DNA of 64,000 nt from Paralcaligenes sp. KSB-10 (GTDB lineage Bacteria; Pseudomonadota; Gammaproteobacteria; Burkholderiales; Burkholderiaceae_B): NCBI RefSeq assembly GCF_021266465.1, contig NZ_CP089848.1, forward strand, positions 3,286,001-3,350,000, in the 5' to 3' direction. The notes under the pieces were generated by a model. That model did not search any database and had not been told where the DNA came from. It worked only from the letters and a program-made list of their open reading frames with translations. This document shows positions 38,894 to 50,970 of the stretch, piece by piece; the stretch's first letter is position 1, and every line of letters starts with the position of its first letter. The position numbers were made by a program, and so were the translations under genes.

Positions 38894-40435
38894 ATGAATA
38901 CCCATACATCCACGGACCAGGCCATTGCGGCCGGGCCGACACCGCAGCAACGTTACCGCATGCTCTGGCGCTGGCACTTTTATGCCGGCCTGTTCGTAAT
39001 GCCGCTGTTGCTGCTGTTGTCCATCACGGGCACTCTTTATGTGTTCAAACCCCAAATCGAAGCCGTACTGTACAAGGACCGCCTGTTTGTCGCCGCGCCG
39101 GCGCAAAACGCCGCGTGGCTCTCCTACGACGAACTGGCCCGGGCCGCGCAAGCCACCCTGCCGGCTCAGGCAAGCCTGTTGCGCGTCAATGTCGACGACA
39201 CGGCCGATCGCAGTGCCGAGCTGGTTTACAAACTGCCCTCGGGGCGCAAGACCAGCGTTTACCTGAACCCTTATAACGGCAAGGTGCTCGGCCGCCTGGA
39301 TGTCGACAGGCGTTTCATGCAAGTGGTCCGCAATCTGCACCGCGATCTGATGCTGGGTTCGTGGGGCGGCATCCTGATGGAGTTGGCGGCAACCTGGACA
39401 CTGGTCATGCTGGCCACGGGAATCGCGCTCTGGTGGCCCGACAAGTCCCACCCGGGCCTCAACGCCAAAGGACGGTTGCGGCCTCGCGGGCAACTCCAGG
39501 GACGCCTCTGGTGGCGCGACCTGCATACGGTCATCGGCATCTGGTTTGCCGCGGGAGCCTTCTTTTTCGTATTGAGCGGCATGCCCTGGTCGGGCGTCTG
39601 GGGCGCGAATTTCAAGGCCCTCGCCACCTCGATGAGTTTTGGCTATCCCGATGGCGCACGCCAGGCCGGGCACATACACAGCGCGCAGCCCGGACAGGCC
39701 AGGCTGGCCGACCAGCCTTTCACGCAAACGCCCTGGGCCACGGGCGACACCGCCGTGCCGCAATCCTCGCATGCCGGGCATGCGATCGCAACACCGTCCG
39801 CTGCCGCAATGGACAATATGCCTGACATGGCGGATATGCCCGGCATGTCCTCCTCCCATACGCAGCACACATCGACCCTGGGCCGTGCGTCGCTGGACAA
39901 GATCATTGCCTCGATCCGGCAGGCCGGGCTGGCCGGCGGCTACGAACTGGCCGTACCGCAAACGCCCGATGGTGTGTTCAGCGCCTCGTACTACCCCGAG
40001 GACCCGCGCGGCCAGCGCACGCTCCACCTCGATCAATTCAGCGGTGAACTCATTGCCCAAGCCAGTTATGCGCAATATGGCCTTATCGCCAGGGCTATTT
40101 CATTCGGCACAGCCCTGCACATGGGTCAACTGGCGGGACTCGCCAACCAGATTATCTGCGCCGTCATTGCACTGGCACTGGGCGGATTGTCCCTAAGCGG
40201 ACTGATCATGTGGTGGAGCCGGCGCCCGCGCGGCGCCTTGGCCGCCCCTGTCCGCGCGGCTTCGGCCAAGGTTGCCCGGGGATGGAAACTGGGGCTGAGC
40301 GTATTGGGGCTGGTTTTCCCCCTGATGGGCTTGAGCCTGGTACTGGTAGCGCTGCTGGACTGGTGGGTTTTCGCTCCCAAGAGCACCCATGCAGCTTTGC
40401 GGCAATCGCTTAGCGGCTCAAGCCCCGGGCGCTGA
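38894..40435 (+). CDS. PepSY membrane protein with Met/His-rich insert
   Basis: 513 residues, PepSY-associated TM family. Four main membrane helices are near residues 28-50 (FVMPLLLLLSITGTLYVF), 160-185, 210-235 and 415-445, plus one near 470. The periplasmic part holds PepSY-like repeats and an unusual insert at about 290-325: SSHAGH, then MDNMPDMADMPGM (M306, 309, 312, 315, 318), then SHTQH. Evenly spaced MxxM is a known Cu(I)-binding pattern. Family members act in siderophore-iron reduction or metal uptake next to TonB receptors. The ATG at 38894 was chosen as the first giving a normal N-terminus. The 3' end overlaps the convergent gene by 26 bp. Confidence 0.85.
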   Translation: MNTHTSTDQAIAAGPTPQQRYRMLWRWHFYAGLFVMPLLLLLSITGTLYVFKPQIEAVLYKDRLFVAAPAQNAAWLSYDELARAAQATLPAQASLLRVNVDDTADRSAELVYKLPSGRKTSVYLNPYNGKVLGRLDVDRRFMQVVRNLHRDLMLGSWGGILMELAATWTLVMLATGIALWWPDKSHPGLNAKGRLRPRGQLQGRLWWRDLHTVIGIWFAAGAFFFVLSGMPWSGVWGANFKALATSMSFGYPDGARQAGHIHSAQPGQARLADQPFTQTPWATGDTAVPQSSHAGHAIATPSAAAMDNMPDMADMPGMSSSHTQHTSTLGRASLDKIIASIRQAGLAGGYELAVPQTPDGVFSASYYPEDPRGQRTLHLDQFSGELIAQASYAQYGLIARAISFGTALHMGQLAGLANQIICAVIALALGGLSLSGLIMWWSRRPRGALAAPVRAASAKVARGWKLGLSVLGLVFPLMGLSLVLVALLDWWVFAPKSTHAALRQSLSGSSPGR

Positions 40436-41552
40436 TCGGCCAGATTGCCTCGACCCGCTGGCCGCGCACAGCCACGACCGAATCATGCAAATTGAAGGTT
40501 GGGTCGCAATGCCCCGGAATCAGGCGGACCTGGGCGCCCAGGCCAGGGCGGTTCCGGGCATGTTCCGCGTGCAAAATGGTGTGTTCGTCGTTAATGGCAA
40601 CGCAGCTCCAGCCTTCTATTTCGGCCGATCGGGGAACTCCGCTTTCGGCACTGGTCGATTTCAGGCCGATATCGACGACCGCCCTGTCGGCCGTGGGCGT
40701 GCTCATGACCGTGCCGAGCAGAAACAGACTGTGCCTGAACGACAGGGCCTCGCCCCAGTCGATACTGGCGTAATCCGCATCCATGAAGGGGTAGGAGCCG
40801 GCCTGGATTTCCGTATAGACCTTGCTGGCTACGTCGAATACAGCCGATCCGGTGCCGCCGCCGGTGACGGTCGGGCAGGGAATCCCGGCCTGCTCGAAGG
40901 CCGAGAGATAGCCGCGGACCAGGCGCGCCGCCTTGTCGCACGATTTTTGCCGCTGATCGAGCGAATGCTTGTGCTGCAGCCCGCCGTGATACGCCTGCAA
41001 ACCAATGAAGTCTATATTGGGTAGCTTCTGCACCAGCCGCGCCAGCGCCAGCGCCTCGTCGGGCGTTTGCACCCCGCAACGCTTCTGCCCCACATCTATC
41101 TCGACCAGCACGCCCAGCGAGGCTCCCTGCTCGACCAAGGCGGCCGACAAGGCCTGCACTGCCCGCGCATGATCGACGCAAACCGTTATTCGGGCCTGTT
41201 TGGCCAGGCGCGCCAGCAACGCCAGCTTGGAGGCTCCCACCACTTCGTTGCTGATGTGAATATCGTGCACACCGGCCGCCAGAAACGGCACGGCTTCGCT
41301 GACTTTCTGGCAGCATATGCCTTCGGCACCCAGCGCAATTTGCCGCAAGGCAATCTCGGGGCATTTATGCGCCTTGGCATGAGGCCTGAGCGCCACGCCA
41401 TGGCGCTCGGCCAATACCTGCATAATGCGCAGATTGTCTTCAAATGCATCCAGGTCCAGGATAAGGGCCGGCGTGTCGATACTGCCGACAGGGTCGCCCA
41501 CACGCGCCGCTGGCGCCATGGCCACCGCGTCGATTCGGTTCAGCTCTTCCAT
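40410..41552 (-). CDS. DSD1-family PLP enzyme (D-threonine aldolase-like)
   Basis: 380 residues, a fold-type III (alanine-racemase-like) PLP enzyme. The PLP lysine lies in RPHAKAHKCPEIA, the phosphate-binding GGGTGSA is in the second third, and the C-terminal metal site has His and Cys (IPGHCDPTFNLHD). This fits the D-threonine aldolase / D-serine dehydratase / 3-hydroxyaspartate aldolase group, which act on beta-hydroxy D-amino acids. The exact substrate cannot be assigned, and no pathway neighbours are adjacent. The upstream region is shared with smg. Confidence 0.85.
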   Translation of the reverse strand: MEELNRIDAVAMAPAARVGDPVGSIDTPALILDLDAFEDNLRIMQVLAERHGVALRPHAKAHKCPEIALRQIALGAEGICCQKVSEAVPFLAAGVHDIHISNEVVGASKLALLARLAKQARITVCVDHARAVQALSAALVEQGASLGVLVEIDVGQKRCGVQTPDEALALARLVQKLPNIDFIGLQAYHGGLQHKHSLDQRQKSCDKAARLVRGYLSAFEQAGIPCPTVTGGGTGSAVFDVASKVYTEIQAGSYPFMDADYASIDWGEALSFRHSLFLLGTVMSTPTADRAVVDIGLKSTSAESGVPRSAEIEGWSCVAINDEHTILHAEHARNRPGLGAQVRLIPGHCDPTFNLHDSVVAVRGQRVEAIWPISARGLSR

Positions 41553-41899
41553 AAGTCCCGCTCCCGTGCATTATAGAAAGGGCTCCCGCTCCGATCCCTG
41601 CCTGGAGGATTGCCAATCGAGACGCCGCGCCCCATGGAGCCGGCTCACGAGTTACCTTGCGCCCCGGTATTATCCCCGGGATAACCAAGAATTAGCATCT
41701 TTTTGGACAATTGACTAGAGTAGCATCACAAACCGCCCAAAAACCTGAATGCCCTCACAATGACGCCGGCGTCCAACAGCTTGCGCGCTTTCCCGGCCCC
41801 CGAGTTGCTCGTGATGGCAAATCAGCGTACAGTCGATTCTGACTTTACCGGTTAACCCTTAATTATTCGTTGACTCTGTAAAGGGCAACCCAATCGCCT
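41553..41899. other. Divergent intergenic region, DSD1 gene / smg
   Basis: 347 bp without a gene. It contains a 15-bp palindrome TTATCCCCGGGATAA (41670-41684), a possible regulator site. A TATAAT-like hexamer near 41571 on the minus strand, 13 nt from the DSD1 start, could be that gene's -10. No strong smg promoter was recognised. Confidence 0.35.
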
Positions 41900-42361
41900 A
41901 TGTTCGATATATTGGTTTATTTATTCGAAAACTACTACACGCCCCAGGCCTGTCCCGAGGCCGATGTACTGGCGCACAAGCTGGCCGCGGTAGGTTTTGA
42001 ACACGACGACATCGACGAAGCGCTCAGCTGGCTGTACGGCTTGGCTCAAACAACCGAACAATGCGTTCAGTTTGCGCAAAGCCCCCACGACGACAGCAAG
42101 CGCATTTTTACCGAGCACGAGTATCGCACGCTGGGAACCGAAGCCATCGGCTTCATCAGTTTCCTGGATAACTCCAACGTGCTGCCTACTGTGCTGCGCG
42201 AAATCGTCATCGACCGTGCCCAGGCCACCAACGAATCGCCGATTTCGCTGGAAAAGATAAAAATCATTGCGCTAATGGTGCTTTGGAGCCAGGAGGCCGA
42301 AATCGACCACCTGGTGCTCGAAGAACTCCTTACCGACGATCAGTCGCGACTGTCGCATTAA
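41900..42361 (+). CDS. smg: Smg protein (DUF494)
   Basis: 153 residues, all-helical. It starts MFDILVYLFENYY and has the family's acidic helices (HDDIDEALSWLYGL; GTEAIGFISFLD). Smg is a conserved proteobacterial protein of unclear role, usually found between dprA and topB. Here dprA is missing and topB lies 3.4 kb downstream, with gluQRS and a membrane protein inserted. Confidence 0.9.
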   Translation: MFDILVYLFENYYTPQACPEADVLAHKLAAVGFEHDDIDEALSWLYGLAQTTEQCVQFAQSPHDDSKRIFTEHEYRTLGTEAIGFISFLDNSNVLPTVLREIVIDRAQATNESPISLEKIKIIALMVLWSQEAEIDHLVLEELLTDDQSRLSH

Positions 42362-42376
42362 GCTTTTCCAATACGC

Positions 42377-43333
42377 ATGTCGTTTTGCCCAGACCGCAAT
42401 TCCGGCGGCTATGTAGGCCGTTTCGCCCCCAGCCCCAGCGGCCCCCTGCACGCCGGTTCGCTGGTGGCGGCCATGGCCAGCTACCTGGACGCGCGCAGTC
42501 ATCACGGCCAGTGGCTTCTGCGCATTGAAGACATAGACGTCCCGCGCGTGGTGCGTGGAGCCGACCTCGTCATCATGCAGCAGTTGCAGGCGCTGGGCAT
42601 GCAGTGGGATGGCGACCCGGTCTGGCAAACGCAACGCTACGGGGCATACCAGGAAGCCTTCGACTCCCTGGCTTCGCAAGACCTGGTCTATGGCTGCGCA
42701 TGCACCCGCAAGGATATCGACATGGCGCTGGCCGCGCAGGAAACAGCATGGGATGATCCGTCGCGGCATTCCGCGGCAGCGGCGGCCGAAGGGCTGCATG
42801 AACGGCCCTACCCCGGCACCTGCCGGGCGGGACTGAAAGCCGGACAGACAGCCCGGGCATGGCGCTTTCGCACGCCTGAAGGCACGGAGCGCTTCAATGA
42901 CCGCTGGCTGGGGCCGCAAAGCCAGGATGTAGCCCGCGAAGCAGGCGATTTTGTGCTGAAACGCGCCGATGGACTATGGGCCTATCAGTTGGCTGTCGTG
43001 GTCGATGACGGCCGGCAAGGCGTCAGCGATATCGTACGGGGCACCGATCTGCTCAGCTCGACCGCCAGGCAGCGAGTTCTGGCGCGCCACCTGGGCATGC
43101 CTGTTCCGCGCGTCATGCATGTGCCCCTGGTGCGCGACACCTCGGGGCGAAAACTGTCCAAGCAGAATCATGCCCCCGCCCTGGACTGCAGCCGGCCGCT
43201 GGAAGCGCTCAACCTCGCGTGGCAGCGCCTGGGTTTCGAAGCGCTTGCCTGCGCCGATGCCCAGGCCTTCTGGTCAGCCGCCCAACGGCGATGGGCCGCA
43301 CGTTTTGGGATCGCGCCGCCATCGACGATGTAG
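42377..43333 (+). CDS. gluQ: Glutamyl-Q tRNA(Asp) synthetase
   Basis: 318 residues, a short paralogue of glutamyl-tRNA synthetase lacking the anticodon-binding domain. The HIGH-type motif is in [16 protein letters not shown], and the KMSKS equivalent is KLSKQN. It attaches glutamate to queuosine-34 of tRNA-Asp. The Zn-ligand region is partly visible ([16 protein letters not shown]). It starts 15 bp after smg and is followed by hairpins before the convergent gene. Confidence 0.92.
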   Translation: MSFCPDRNSGGYVGRFAPSPSGPLHAGSLVAAMASYLDARSHHGQWLLRIEDIDVPRVVRGADLVIMQQLQALGMQWDGDPVWQTQRYGAYQEAFDSLASQDLVYGCACTRKDIDMALAAQETAWDDPSRHSAAAAAEGLHERPYPGTCRAGLKAGQTARAWRFRTPEGTERFNDRWLGPQSQDVAREAGDFVLKRADGLWAYQLAVVVDDGRQGVSDIVRGTDLLSSTARQRVLARHLGMPVPRVMHVPLVRDTSGRKLSKQNHAPALDCSRPLEALNLAWQRLGFEALACADAQAFWSAAQRRWAARFGIAPPSTM

Positions 43334-43377
43334 AGGCATCCACGGCGACGGATATACGGGCTGCCCTCGACGCTATA

Positions 43378-43444
43378 GAGCGGCCCTTGTGGCCGCTCGC
43401 CGTTTGCCGACCCAAACACGGGCGGGCAAACGACCCGCCCCTAC
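43378..43444. terminator. Hairpins between convergent genes, incl. type C copy 2
   Basis: First hairpin GAGCGGCC/GGCCGCTC (43378-43398, loop CTTGT). Second is a type C hairpin: GGGCGGG (43420-43426), loop CAAACGA, CCCGCCC (43434-43440), then CTAC (43441-43444). An alternative pairing GTTTGCC/GGCAAAC (43402-43431) competes. They separate gluQ (+) from the membrane gene (-), whose stop lies inside the CTAC tail. Confidence 0.6.
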
Positions 43445-45738
43445 AGGGGTTTCATGTCTGCATCCAGCAAACGGGTCAGCAAACCCGTGCCGTCCCGGGC
43501 CACGCGGAACTCTCCGTATTTGGCCGCCTCGAAGCGCCGAGCCTGGCCTTCGGGAAAAAAATAGCCGTTGGTGACTATACGCACATCCGGGCCACGCAAG
43601 CGGAACTCCAGCGCAACGCCCTGATCCGCGCGAGGCTGAAACTGTATCGACTGCAACTGATACACCCCCTGCGCGTCGGGCTGCAAGATCATATAACCAT
43701 GCCGCAGCGATGCATACTCTTTGGACGAAGCGAGCATGCGCCGAAGCGGCCGGACCAACGCAAAATTCAAGGCCATATAATCGCCCTGGATCAGGGACCG
43801 CGGATCGACCGGAGACAGTGCCAGCACCACGCGTTGCCCCGTCTGTAAAATTTGCCGATATTTGTACGTGCTTATATTCACTACGCACAAGACCAGCAAC
43901 AAGCCGCCCAGCAAGCCCGCCCGGCGTAGCCAAAGCGGTGCATCACGCCCTGCGGCCGCCTTTGATGCCTGCATGCGCAGGCGCAACAAGGCCCACACGA
44001 CCACGAGCGCAGCGCCGGCCACACCCAGCAAAAACGCTTTGTGCAAAAGACTCGTATCGAGCAAATAATAATAGCGCGCCAGGCAAGCCAGCAGGCCTGC
44101 CACACCGAACACCTGCAACGTTCGCCGGCCCAGGGCGAATCCCAGGACCATCCAGGCCAGGGCAAGCACAATGCCCGTCGACGGCATCAGCCAGGCCAGG
44201 CTCTGCGCCGAGACTGCCAGCGACCAGGCAAGCGGCGACCAGAATTCGCGGCGATCGTATCGGCTACCGGCATAAAACGCGCCCAGGGCCGCCAGGGATA
44301 GCGGCAACAAGCGCGCGGAAAGATCCAGAAAGGCCTGGACAGGCGCGGCCGTCTTCCCGAAAAGAGAGTCGTCCAGCACCCAGTACCATGAAAAATCGGT
44401 CCATGTCAGGTCCAGAAACGCCCAGATGGCCAGACAGGCCGCGAAGAACCTGAGCGCGAAATTGGCGCCTGCCGCATAAATCAAAACACTGGCGAGCACC
44501 ATGGCCGCCACTCCCGTATCGCGCGGCAGGGTAAGGGATTCATGCCAGCTCAGGCACGCCAGGAACAGCCCCGCGGCCGCCACCGTGGCGCCTGCCTCGC
44601 GCATCGCCACACCCGAGGTGGTCCTGCATACCAGCAAGCCTGCGCCGCACAGCACAAGGCCTGCGATCCAGAGCCGCTCGATCTGCAGGTCCAGGCTTAA
44701 TACCAGCAGGGCAATGATCAGGCTTGCCGTGATCCACATGACAAGCAAGCGAAACGCGCTCAAAAACCAAGGGTCGCGCGCATCGCCGCGCACATGGGGA
44801 TATGGACTCGCGCCGGCTTTGGCGCTGACCCCCGGCCGACGACTCAGCCAACGCAACAGAACGCCGCTAAACAACATCAAAATCAGGATAAGCCCCAGCA
44901 GCGCCAACTCCGACTGGATGAAACTAAGCAGATCGACGGTTACGACAGTAAACGCGCCTACCGCAGCCAGGCACACCATGGCCAGATCAGGGCGTATGCG
45001 GGTGTAAATCCAGGCCATGAACCCGGTGACGCCCAGGCCGAGCAACGCCACAAAATGCGAGGAGTAGCTGCTGGGGCTGCCGAAACATGTCAATACGGCC
45101 CCCACCAGCAAGGCTGGCACGACCGCGCCCAGCACACGCGGTCCTGTGCGCCAGCGATCGCCAAACTGCCCGATCCGGCACTCCCAGCACCACAGCAGCA
45201 CACTATCAAGAGCCGCCAGGCCCAGGCATATCTCCAGATAAAAAGGGTAGGCCGGCAACCACATCCACCCATCGGTGAACCCGAAGTACAGGATTACTCC
45301 GACATTGACCACCAGCACCCAGAGCAAACCCAGGAAAACGGTCCGGACCGCAATCAGCCAGGGCAGCAAAAGCAGCGCCCACCAGGCGAACAGCTGCCAT
45401 GAATCTGCGCCGGTCTGATATATTTGACCCACAAGCGCCAATAAAGCACCGATTGCCACACCCGCCAGACCCGTCAAATTGGCGGAAACGGAAAAATTCC
45501 GGTCTTTATGCGTGAGGGGATATCGCTCCAGCAAGCAGGCCACCAGAATGATGATTGCCATGACTGCCTGTGCGCCGGCCAATTTCTGGAAGGCTGTCGC
45601 ATGCGCCCAATTGGCCGCAATCCAGCATATTGCGGCGCTCGCGAGTAATAACGAACCGAGCGAAAACGTCGTTTTCCGGAAAAATTCCACCCAATTTCCG
45701 TGGGATGCATGGACTTTTCGAGAGCCGTCGACTTGCAT
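43441..45738 (-). CDS. DUF2157-DUF4401-GDYXXLXY fusion membrane protein
   Basis: 765 residues. The N-terminal DUF2157-like part (WVEFFRKTTFSLGSLLLASAA) is followed by about 18-20 hydrophobic helices through a DUF4401-like region. The C-terminal exported GDYXXLXY domain has the signature RSLIQGDYMALNFAL. These modules are often separate neighbouring genes; here they are one chain. Function is unknown; the C-terminal domain probably faces the periplasm. The Met at 45738 (MQVDGS) is used; a GTG at 45774 is an alternative. Confidence 0.8.
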   Translation of the reverse strand: MQVDGSRKVHASHGNWVEFFRKTTFSLGSLLLASAAICWIAANWAHATAFQKLAGAQAVMAIIILVACLLERYPLTHKDRNFSVSANLTGLAGVAIGALLALVGQIYQTGADSWQLFAWWALLLLPWLIAVRTVFLGLLWVLVVNVGVILYFGFTDGWMWLPAYPFYLEICLGLAALDSVLLWCWECRIGQFGDRWRTGPRVLGAVVPALLVGAVLTCFGSPSSYSSHFVALLGLGVTGFMAWIYTRIRPDLAMVCLAAVGAFTVVTVDLLSFIQSELALLGLILILMLFSGVLLRWLSRRPGVSAKAGASPYPHVRGDARDPWFLSAFRLLVMWITASLIIALLVLSLDLQIERLWIAGLVLCGAGLLVCRTTSGVAMREAGATVAAAGLFLACLSWHESLTLPRDTGVAAMVLASVLIYAAGANFALRFFAACLAIWAFLDLTWTDFSWYWVLDDSLFGKTAAPVQAFLDLSARLLPLSLAALGAFYAGSRYDRREFWSPLAWSLAVSAQSLAWLMPSTGIVLALAWMVLGFALGRRTLQVFGVAGLLACLARYYYLLDTSLLHKAFLLGVAGAALVVVWALLRLRMQASKAAAGRDAPLWLRRAGLLGGLLLVLCVVNISTYKYRQILQTGQRVVLALSPVDPRSLIQGDYMALNFALVRPLRRMLASSKEYASLRHGYMILQPDAQGVYQLQSIQFQPRADQGVALEFRLRGPDVRIVTNGYFFPEGQARRFEAAKYGEFRVARDGTGLLTRLLDADMKPL

Positions 45739-45800
45739 TGTGTGATTCCCACCTCGTATTATCCGCGCTACCACTGCCGAAATGCAGTCACTGGAAATTC

Positions 45801-48500
<2,700 letters not shown>

Positions 48501-48525
48501 GCCAGACGGCGGCCACAAAGGACTA

Positions 48526-48563
48526 CCCCCAAAAAGTTGGACGCCGATTCAACTTTTTGGGGG
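48526..48563. terminator. Perfect 14-bp inverted repeat after topB
   Basis: CCCCCAAAAAGTTG (48526-48539) and CAACTTTTTGGGGG (48550-48563) with a 10-nt loop. It lies 26 bp after the topB stop and could terminate transcription. The sequence also resembles terminal inverted repeats of some IS3-family elements, so two abutting IS ends are an alternative. No transposase fragment was recognised. The following 48564-48762 holds nothing recognisable. Confidence 0.5.
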
Positions 48564-48762
48564 ATGGCATGGCTCCCCGTACACGGGCAGTTCAAGCGAA
48601 CAGTGATAGAGGCATATTTAACGCGCCCGAACAACCCGCGCATAATCGCGTGAACTTATGGCCATAGTTCATAACTGCAAAAAAAGCAGGCCCCCGTGCA
48701 AAGAAAGCCCCCCCTACAAGATCTCTCACGCAAAAACCCTCATACGGAAAGCCCTCATGCAA

Positions 48763-48991
48763 GCGGGGGTGGCGACCCAGGCAGGGTGAGCGAGCTTGAG
48801 TCCGCCGCGGCCGGCGCCTGGATCGGGATGCAAGGGAGCGGCTGTTTGAGCGTCAAGGGTGTCCACAGCCCGGGGGGCTGTGGACGACGCGAGTTCCGCG
48901 ACCGCCCGATCCAGGCGCCGGCCGCGGGCAGTCCTGGCGCAGCCAGGACCGGACGAGGCGAGCACCACCCTGCCTGGGCCGCCACCCCCGC
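48763..48991. repeat. Type A palindromic repeat, copy 3 (long form)
   Basis: Outer arms 48763-48788 and 48966-48991 (25 of 26 pairs). Inside are a perfect 23-bp stem (48805-48827 with 48905-48927), an apical stem GTCCACAGCC (48861-48870) / GGCTGTGGAC (48876-48885), and a side hairpin GTCCTGGC (48931-48938) / GCCAGGAC (48942-48949). Both outer arms carry the same paired G-C to A-T change relative to copies 1 and 2 (GGCAGGGTG with CACCCTGCC). It lies between convergent topB and dctM. Confidence 0.9.
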
Positions 48992-49050
48992 GTCTTAAGA
49001 ACGAAAATGGCCCCTATAAACAGCCCCTACGGGCGACCACAAGAGCCCCC

Positions 49051-50331
49051 TCAGTGCCCATACACCATCTGCTTCAAAAACAAACTGATCTCGGGCACAT
49101 AAGTAATAATCATCAGACACGCCAGCACCACCCCCACAAAAGGCAGCAGCGGCTTGATCAGACGTTCGAGCGGAATATTCGCCACCGTGCACGCCGCGAA
49201 CAAATTCACCCCGAACGGCGGCGTCACCATCCCCAGCGCCAGATTCACCACCATAATGATCCCGAAGTGCGCCGGGTCCACCCCGAACTGCACCGCAACC
49301 GGCAAGAGCAACGGCGCCAGCACCACAATCGACGCCGAAGTTTCAATAAACATGCCGATCACAAACAGCGCCGCATTCACACCCAACAGGAACAAATACT
49401 TGTCATGGAACAAATGGCTCAGCCATTGTCCCAGCGCATCGGGCACGCCGGCGCGATTCAGCAGAAAACCGAACACCCCCGCATTGGCAATGACAAACAT
49501 GATCACCGCGGTGGAAATCACCGATTTGTGCAAAGTCTTCGACAATAGCGGCAAACTGAGCCGGCGATAAATGAATATGCCCACGACCAGTGCATACACC
49601 ACCGCCACCACCGAAGCCTCGGTGGGCGTGAATACCCCGCCGTAGATACCGCCCAGAATAATGACCGGCATCAGCAAGGCCAGCCAGGCGCGCTTGAGCG
49701 CCGGCCACAGGGACAGACGCCCCTCGCCATCGGCCTTGCCCAGCCCGTTGCGGCGCGCGTAGAACCACACATAAAACATCAGGGCGCCGCCGATGAGAAT
49801 GCCTGGCAGGATCCCTGCAATAAATAGCTCGCCCACCGAAGTATCGGTGGAGACCGCGAACAGAATCATGGGAATCGACGGAGGAATAATCACCCCCAGC
49901 TCGGCCGAGGACGCCTGCAGCGATGCCGCGAAAGGAGTCGGGTAGCCATGCTTGACCATCGCCGGGATCAGGATAGCGCCCACGGCAAATGTGGTTGCCA
50001 CGCTCGATCCCGCCACCGCCGCGAAAATCATGCAGGTCAGCACACAACTGCAGGCCAGCCCGCCCTGAATGCCGCCGACCACGCTTTTGGCAAAATCCAC
50101 CATGCGCTCGGAAATACCGCCGGCCTCCATCAAATTGCCCGCCAGTATGAAAAACGGCACCGCAACCAAGGGGTATTTATCCAGCGAAGCATAAATTTGC
50201 TGGGCCACGACCAGCCAGGTCATATGGCCGTCAAAGGCCACCCCCATCAAACTGGCAAGCCCAATCGCCACCGCAATCGGCACCGACAGGGCAAAGAAAA
50301 ACAACATAGAAACAATCATCAACTGCGACAT
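49051..50331 (-). CDS. TRAP transporter large permease (DctM)
   Basis: 426 residues, about 12 membrane helices. Family signatures are visible (AVPFFILAGNLMEAGGIS; GASVA-type SSVATTFAVGAILIPAM; IPPSIPMILF; LALGMVTPPFGVNLF). It is the translocating subunit of a Na+-driven uptake system for a carboxylate-type ligand. Gene order dctP-dctQ-dctM on the minus strand; 39 bp separate it from dctQ. Type A copy 3 lies beyond its stop. Confidence 0.92.
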   Translation of the reverse strand: MSQLMIVSMLFFFALSVPIAVAIGLASLMGVAFDGHMTWLVVAQQIYASLDKYPLVAVPFFILAGNLMEAGGISERMVDFAKSVVGGIQGGLACSCVLTCMIFAAVAGSSVATTFAVGAILIPAMVKHGYPTPFAASLQASSAELGVIIPPSIPMILFAVSTDTSVGELFIAGILPGILIGGALMFYVWFYARRNGLGKADGEGRLSLWPALKRAWLALLMPVIILGGIYGGVFTPTEASVVAVVYALVVGIFIYRRLSLPLLSKTLHKSVISTAVIMFVIANAGVFGFLLNRAGVPDALGQWLSHLFHDKYLFLLGVNAALFVIGMFIETSASIVVLAPLLLPVAVQFGVDPAHFGIIMVVNLALGMVTPPFGVNLFAACTVANIPLERLIKPLLPFVGVVLACLMIITYVPEISLFLKQMVYGH

Positions 50332-50370
50332 GCAACCATCCTTATACTTTCAGGCGCGGGCCGAGGCGCC

Positions 50371-50865
50371 TTAAACGGGAGCCTCGTCCGACACGGCCTC
50401 GCTGGGGCCTTCGGCCCAGCGCACAATCACGGCCAGGGCGGCCAGCGCCGTTCCGACAGGAATCGCCAGATAGATCCAGGAAATCGAAATATTCAGGCTC
50501 GGCACATTCTGAAACCGCACACGCCACGTCATTTCGCTGCCGACCCAGGCCATGAACACCAGAAACCCGACGCTGATCAGCATCAACAAATGCTCCAGCC
50601 AGCGTTTCTTTCGTCCGGCCAATACGCTGTGCAGCATCTCGACGCTGAGCATGGCTCCGCCACGGAAGGCCAGCACAATGCCAAGCAGCACCATCCAGAT
50701 CAGCGACGCACGCGTCCACGCCTCGCTCCAGTCGGCAGGCGCCTGAAGGACAAAACGGGCAATAACCTGATAAAAACCGGCCGCGACGGCCGACAATATA
50801 AGCAACTGCGTCAGGATCGATATCAGGCGGAACAAAGTTCGATCCAGAAAACGAATGATAGGCAC
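50371..50865 (-). CDS. TRAP transporter small permease (DctQ)
   Basis: 164 residues from a GTG start, four membrane helices. The conserved segments are FYQVIARFVLQAPADWSEAWTR and GIVLAFRGGAMLSVEML. GTG at 50865 has AGGA 7 bases upstream and gives the normal short N-terminus; ATG at 50928 would add 21 residues without hydrophobic character. It links the binding protein to DctM. It is 105 bp downstream of dctP. Confidence 0.85.
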   Translation of the reverse strand: MPIIRFLDRTLFRLISILTQLLILSAVAAGFYQVIARFVLQAPADWSEAWTRASLIWMVLLGIVLAFRGGAMLSVEMLHSVLAGRKKRWLEHLLMLISVGFLVFMAWVGSEMTWRVRFQNVPSLNISISWIYLAIPVGTALAALAVIVRWAEGPSEAVSDEAPV

Positions 50866-50970
50866 GGCTATGTCCTGTAGTGAAGCCGGATCGATGCACC
50901 GGCGGGTAATCGACAAGGGCCGGCACATGCGCCAGCCCTTGGGGTTGATCAGCCTTGCTACACCAAATGG

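Noticed and set aside
40410-40435. Possible misannotated ends, 26-bp overlap of PepSY and DSD1 genes
   Set aside because: Both C-termini are plausible and short convergent overlaps are common; no frameshift evidence.
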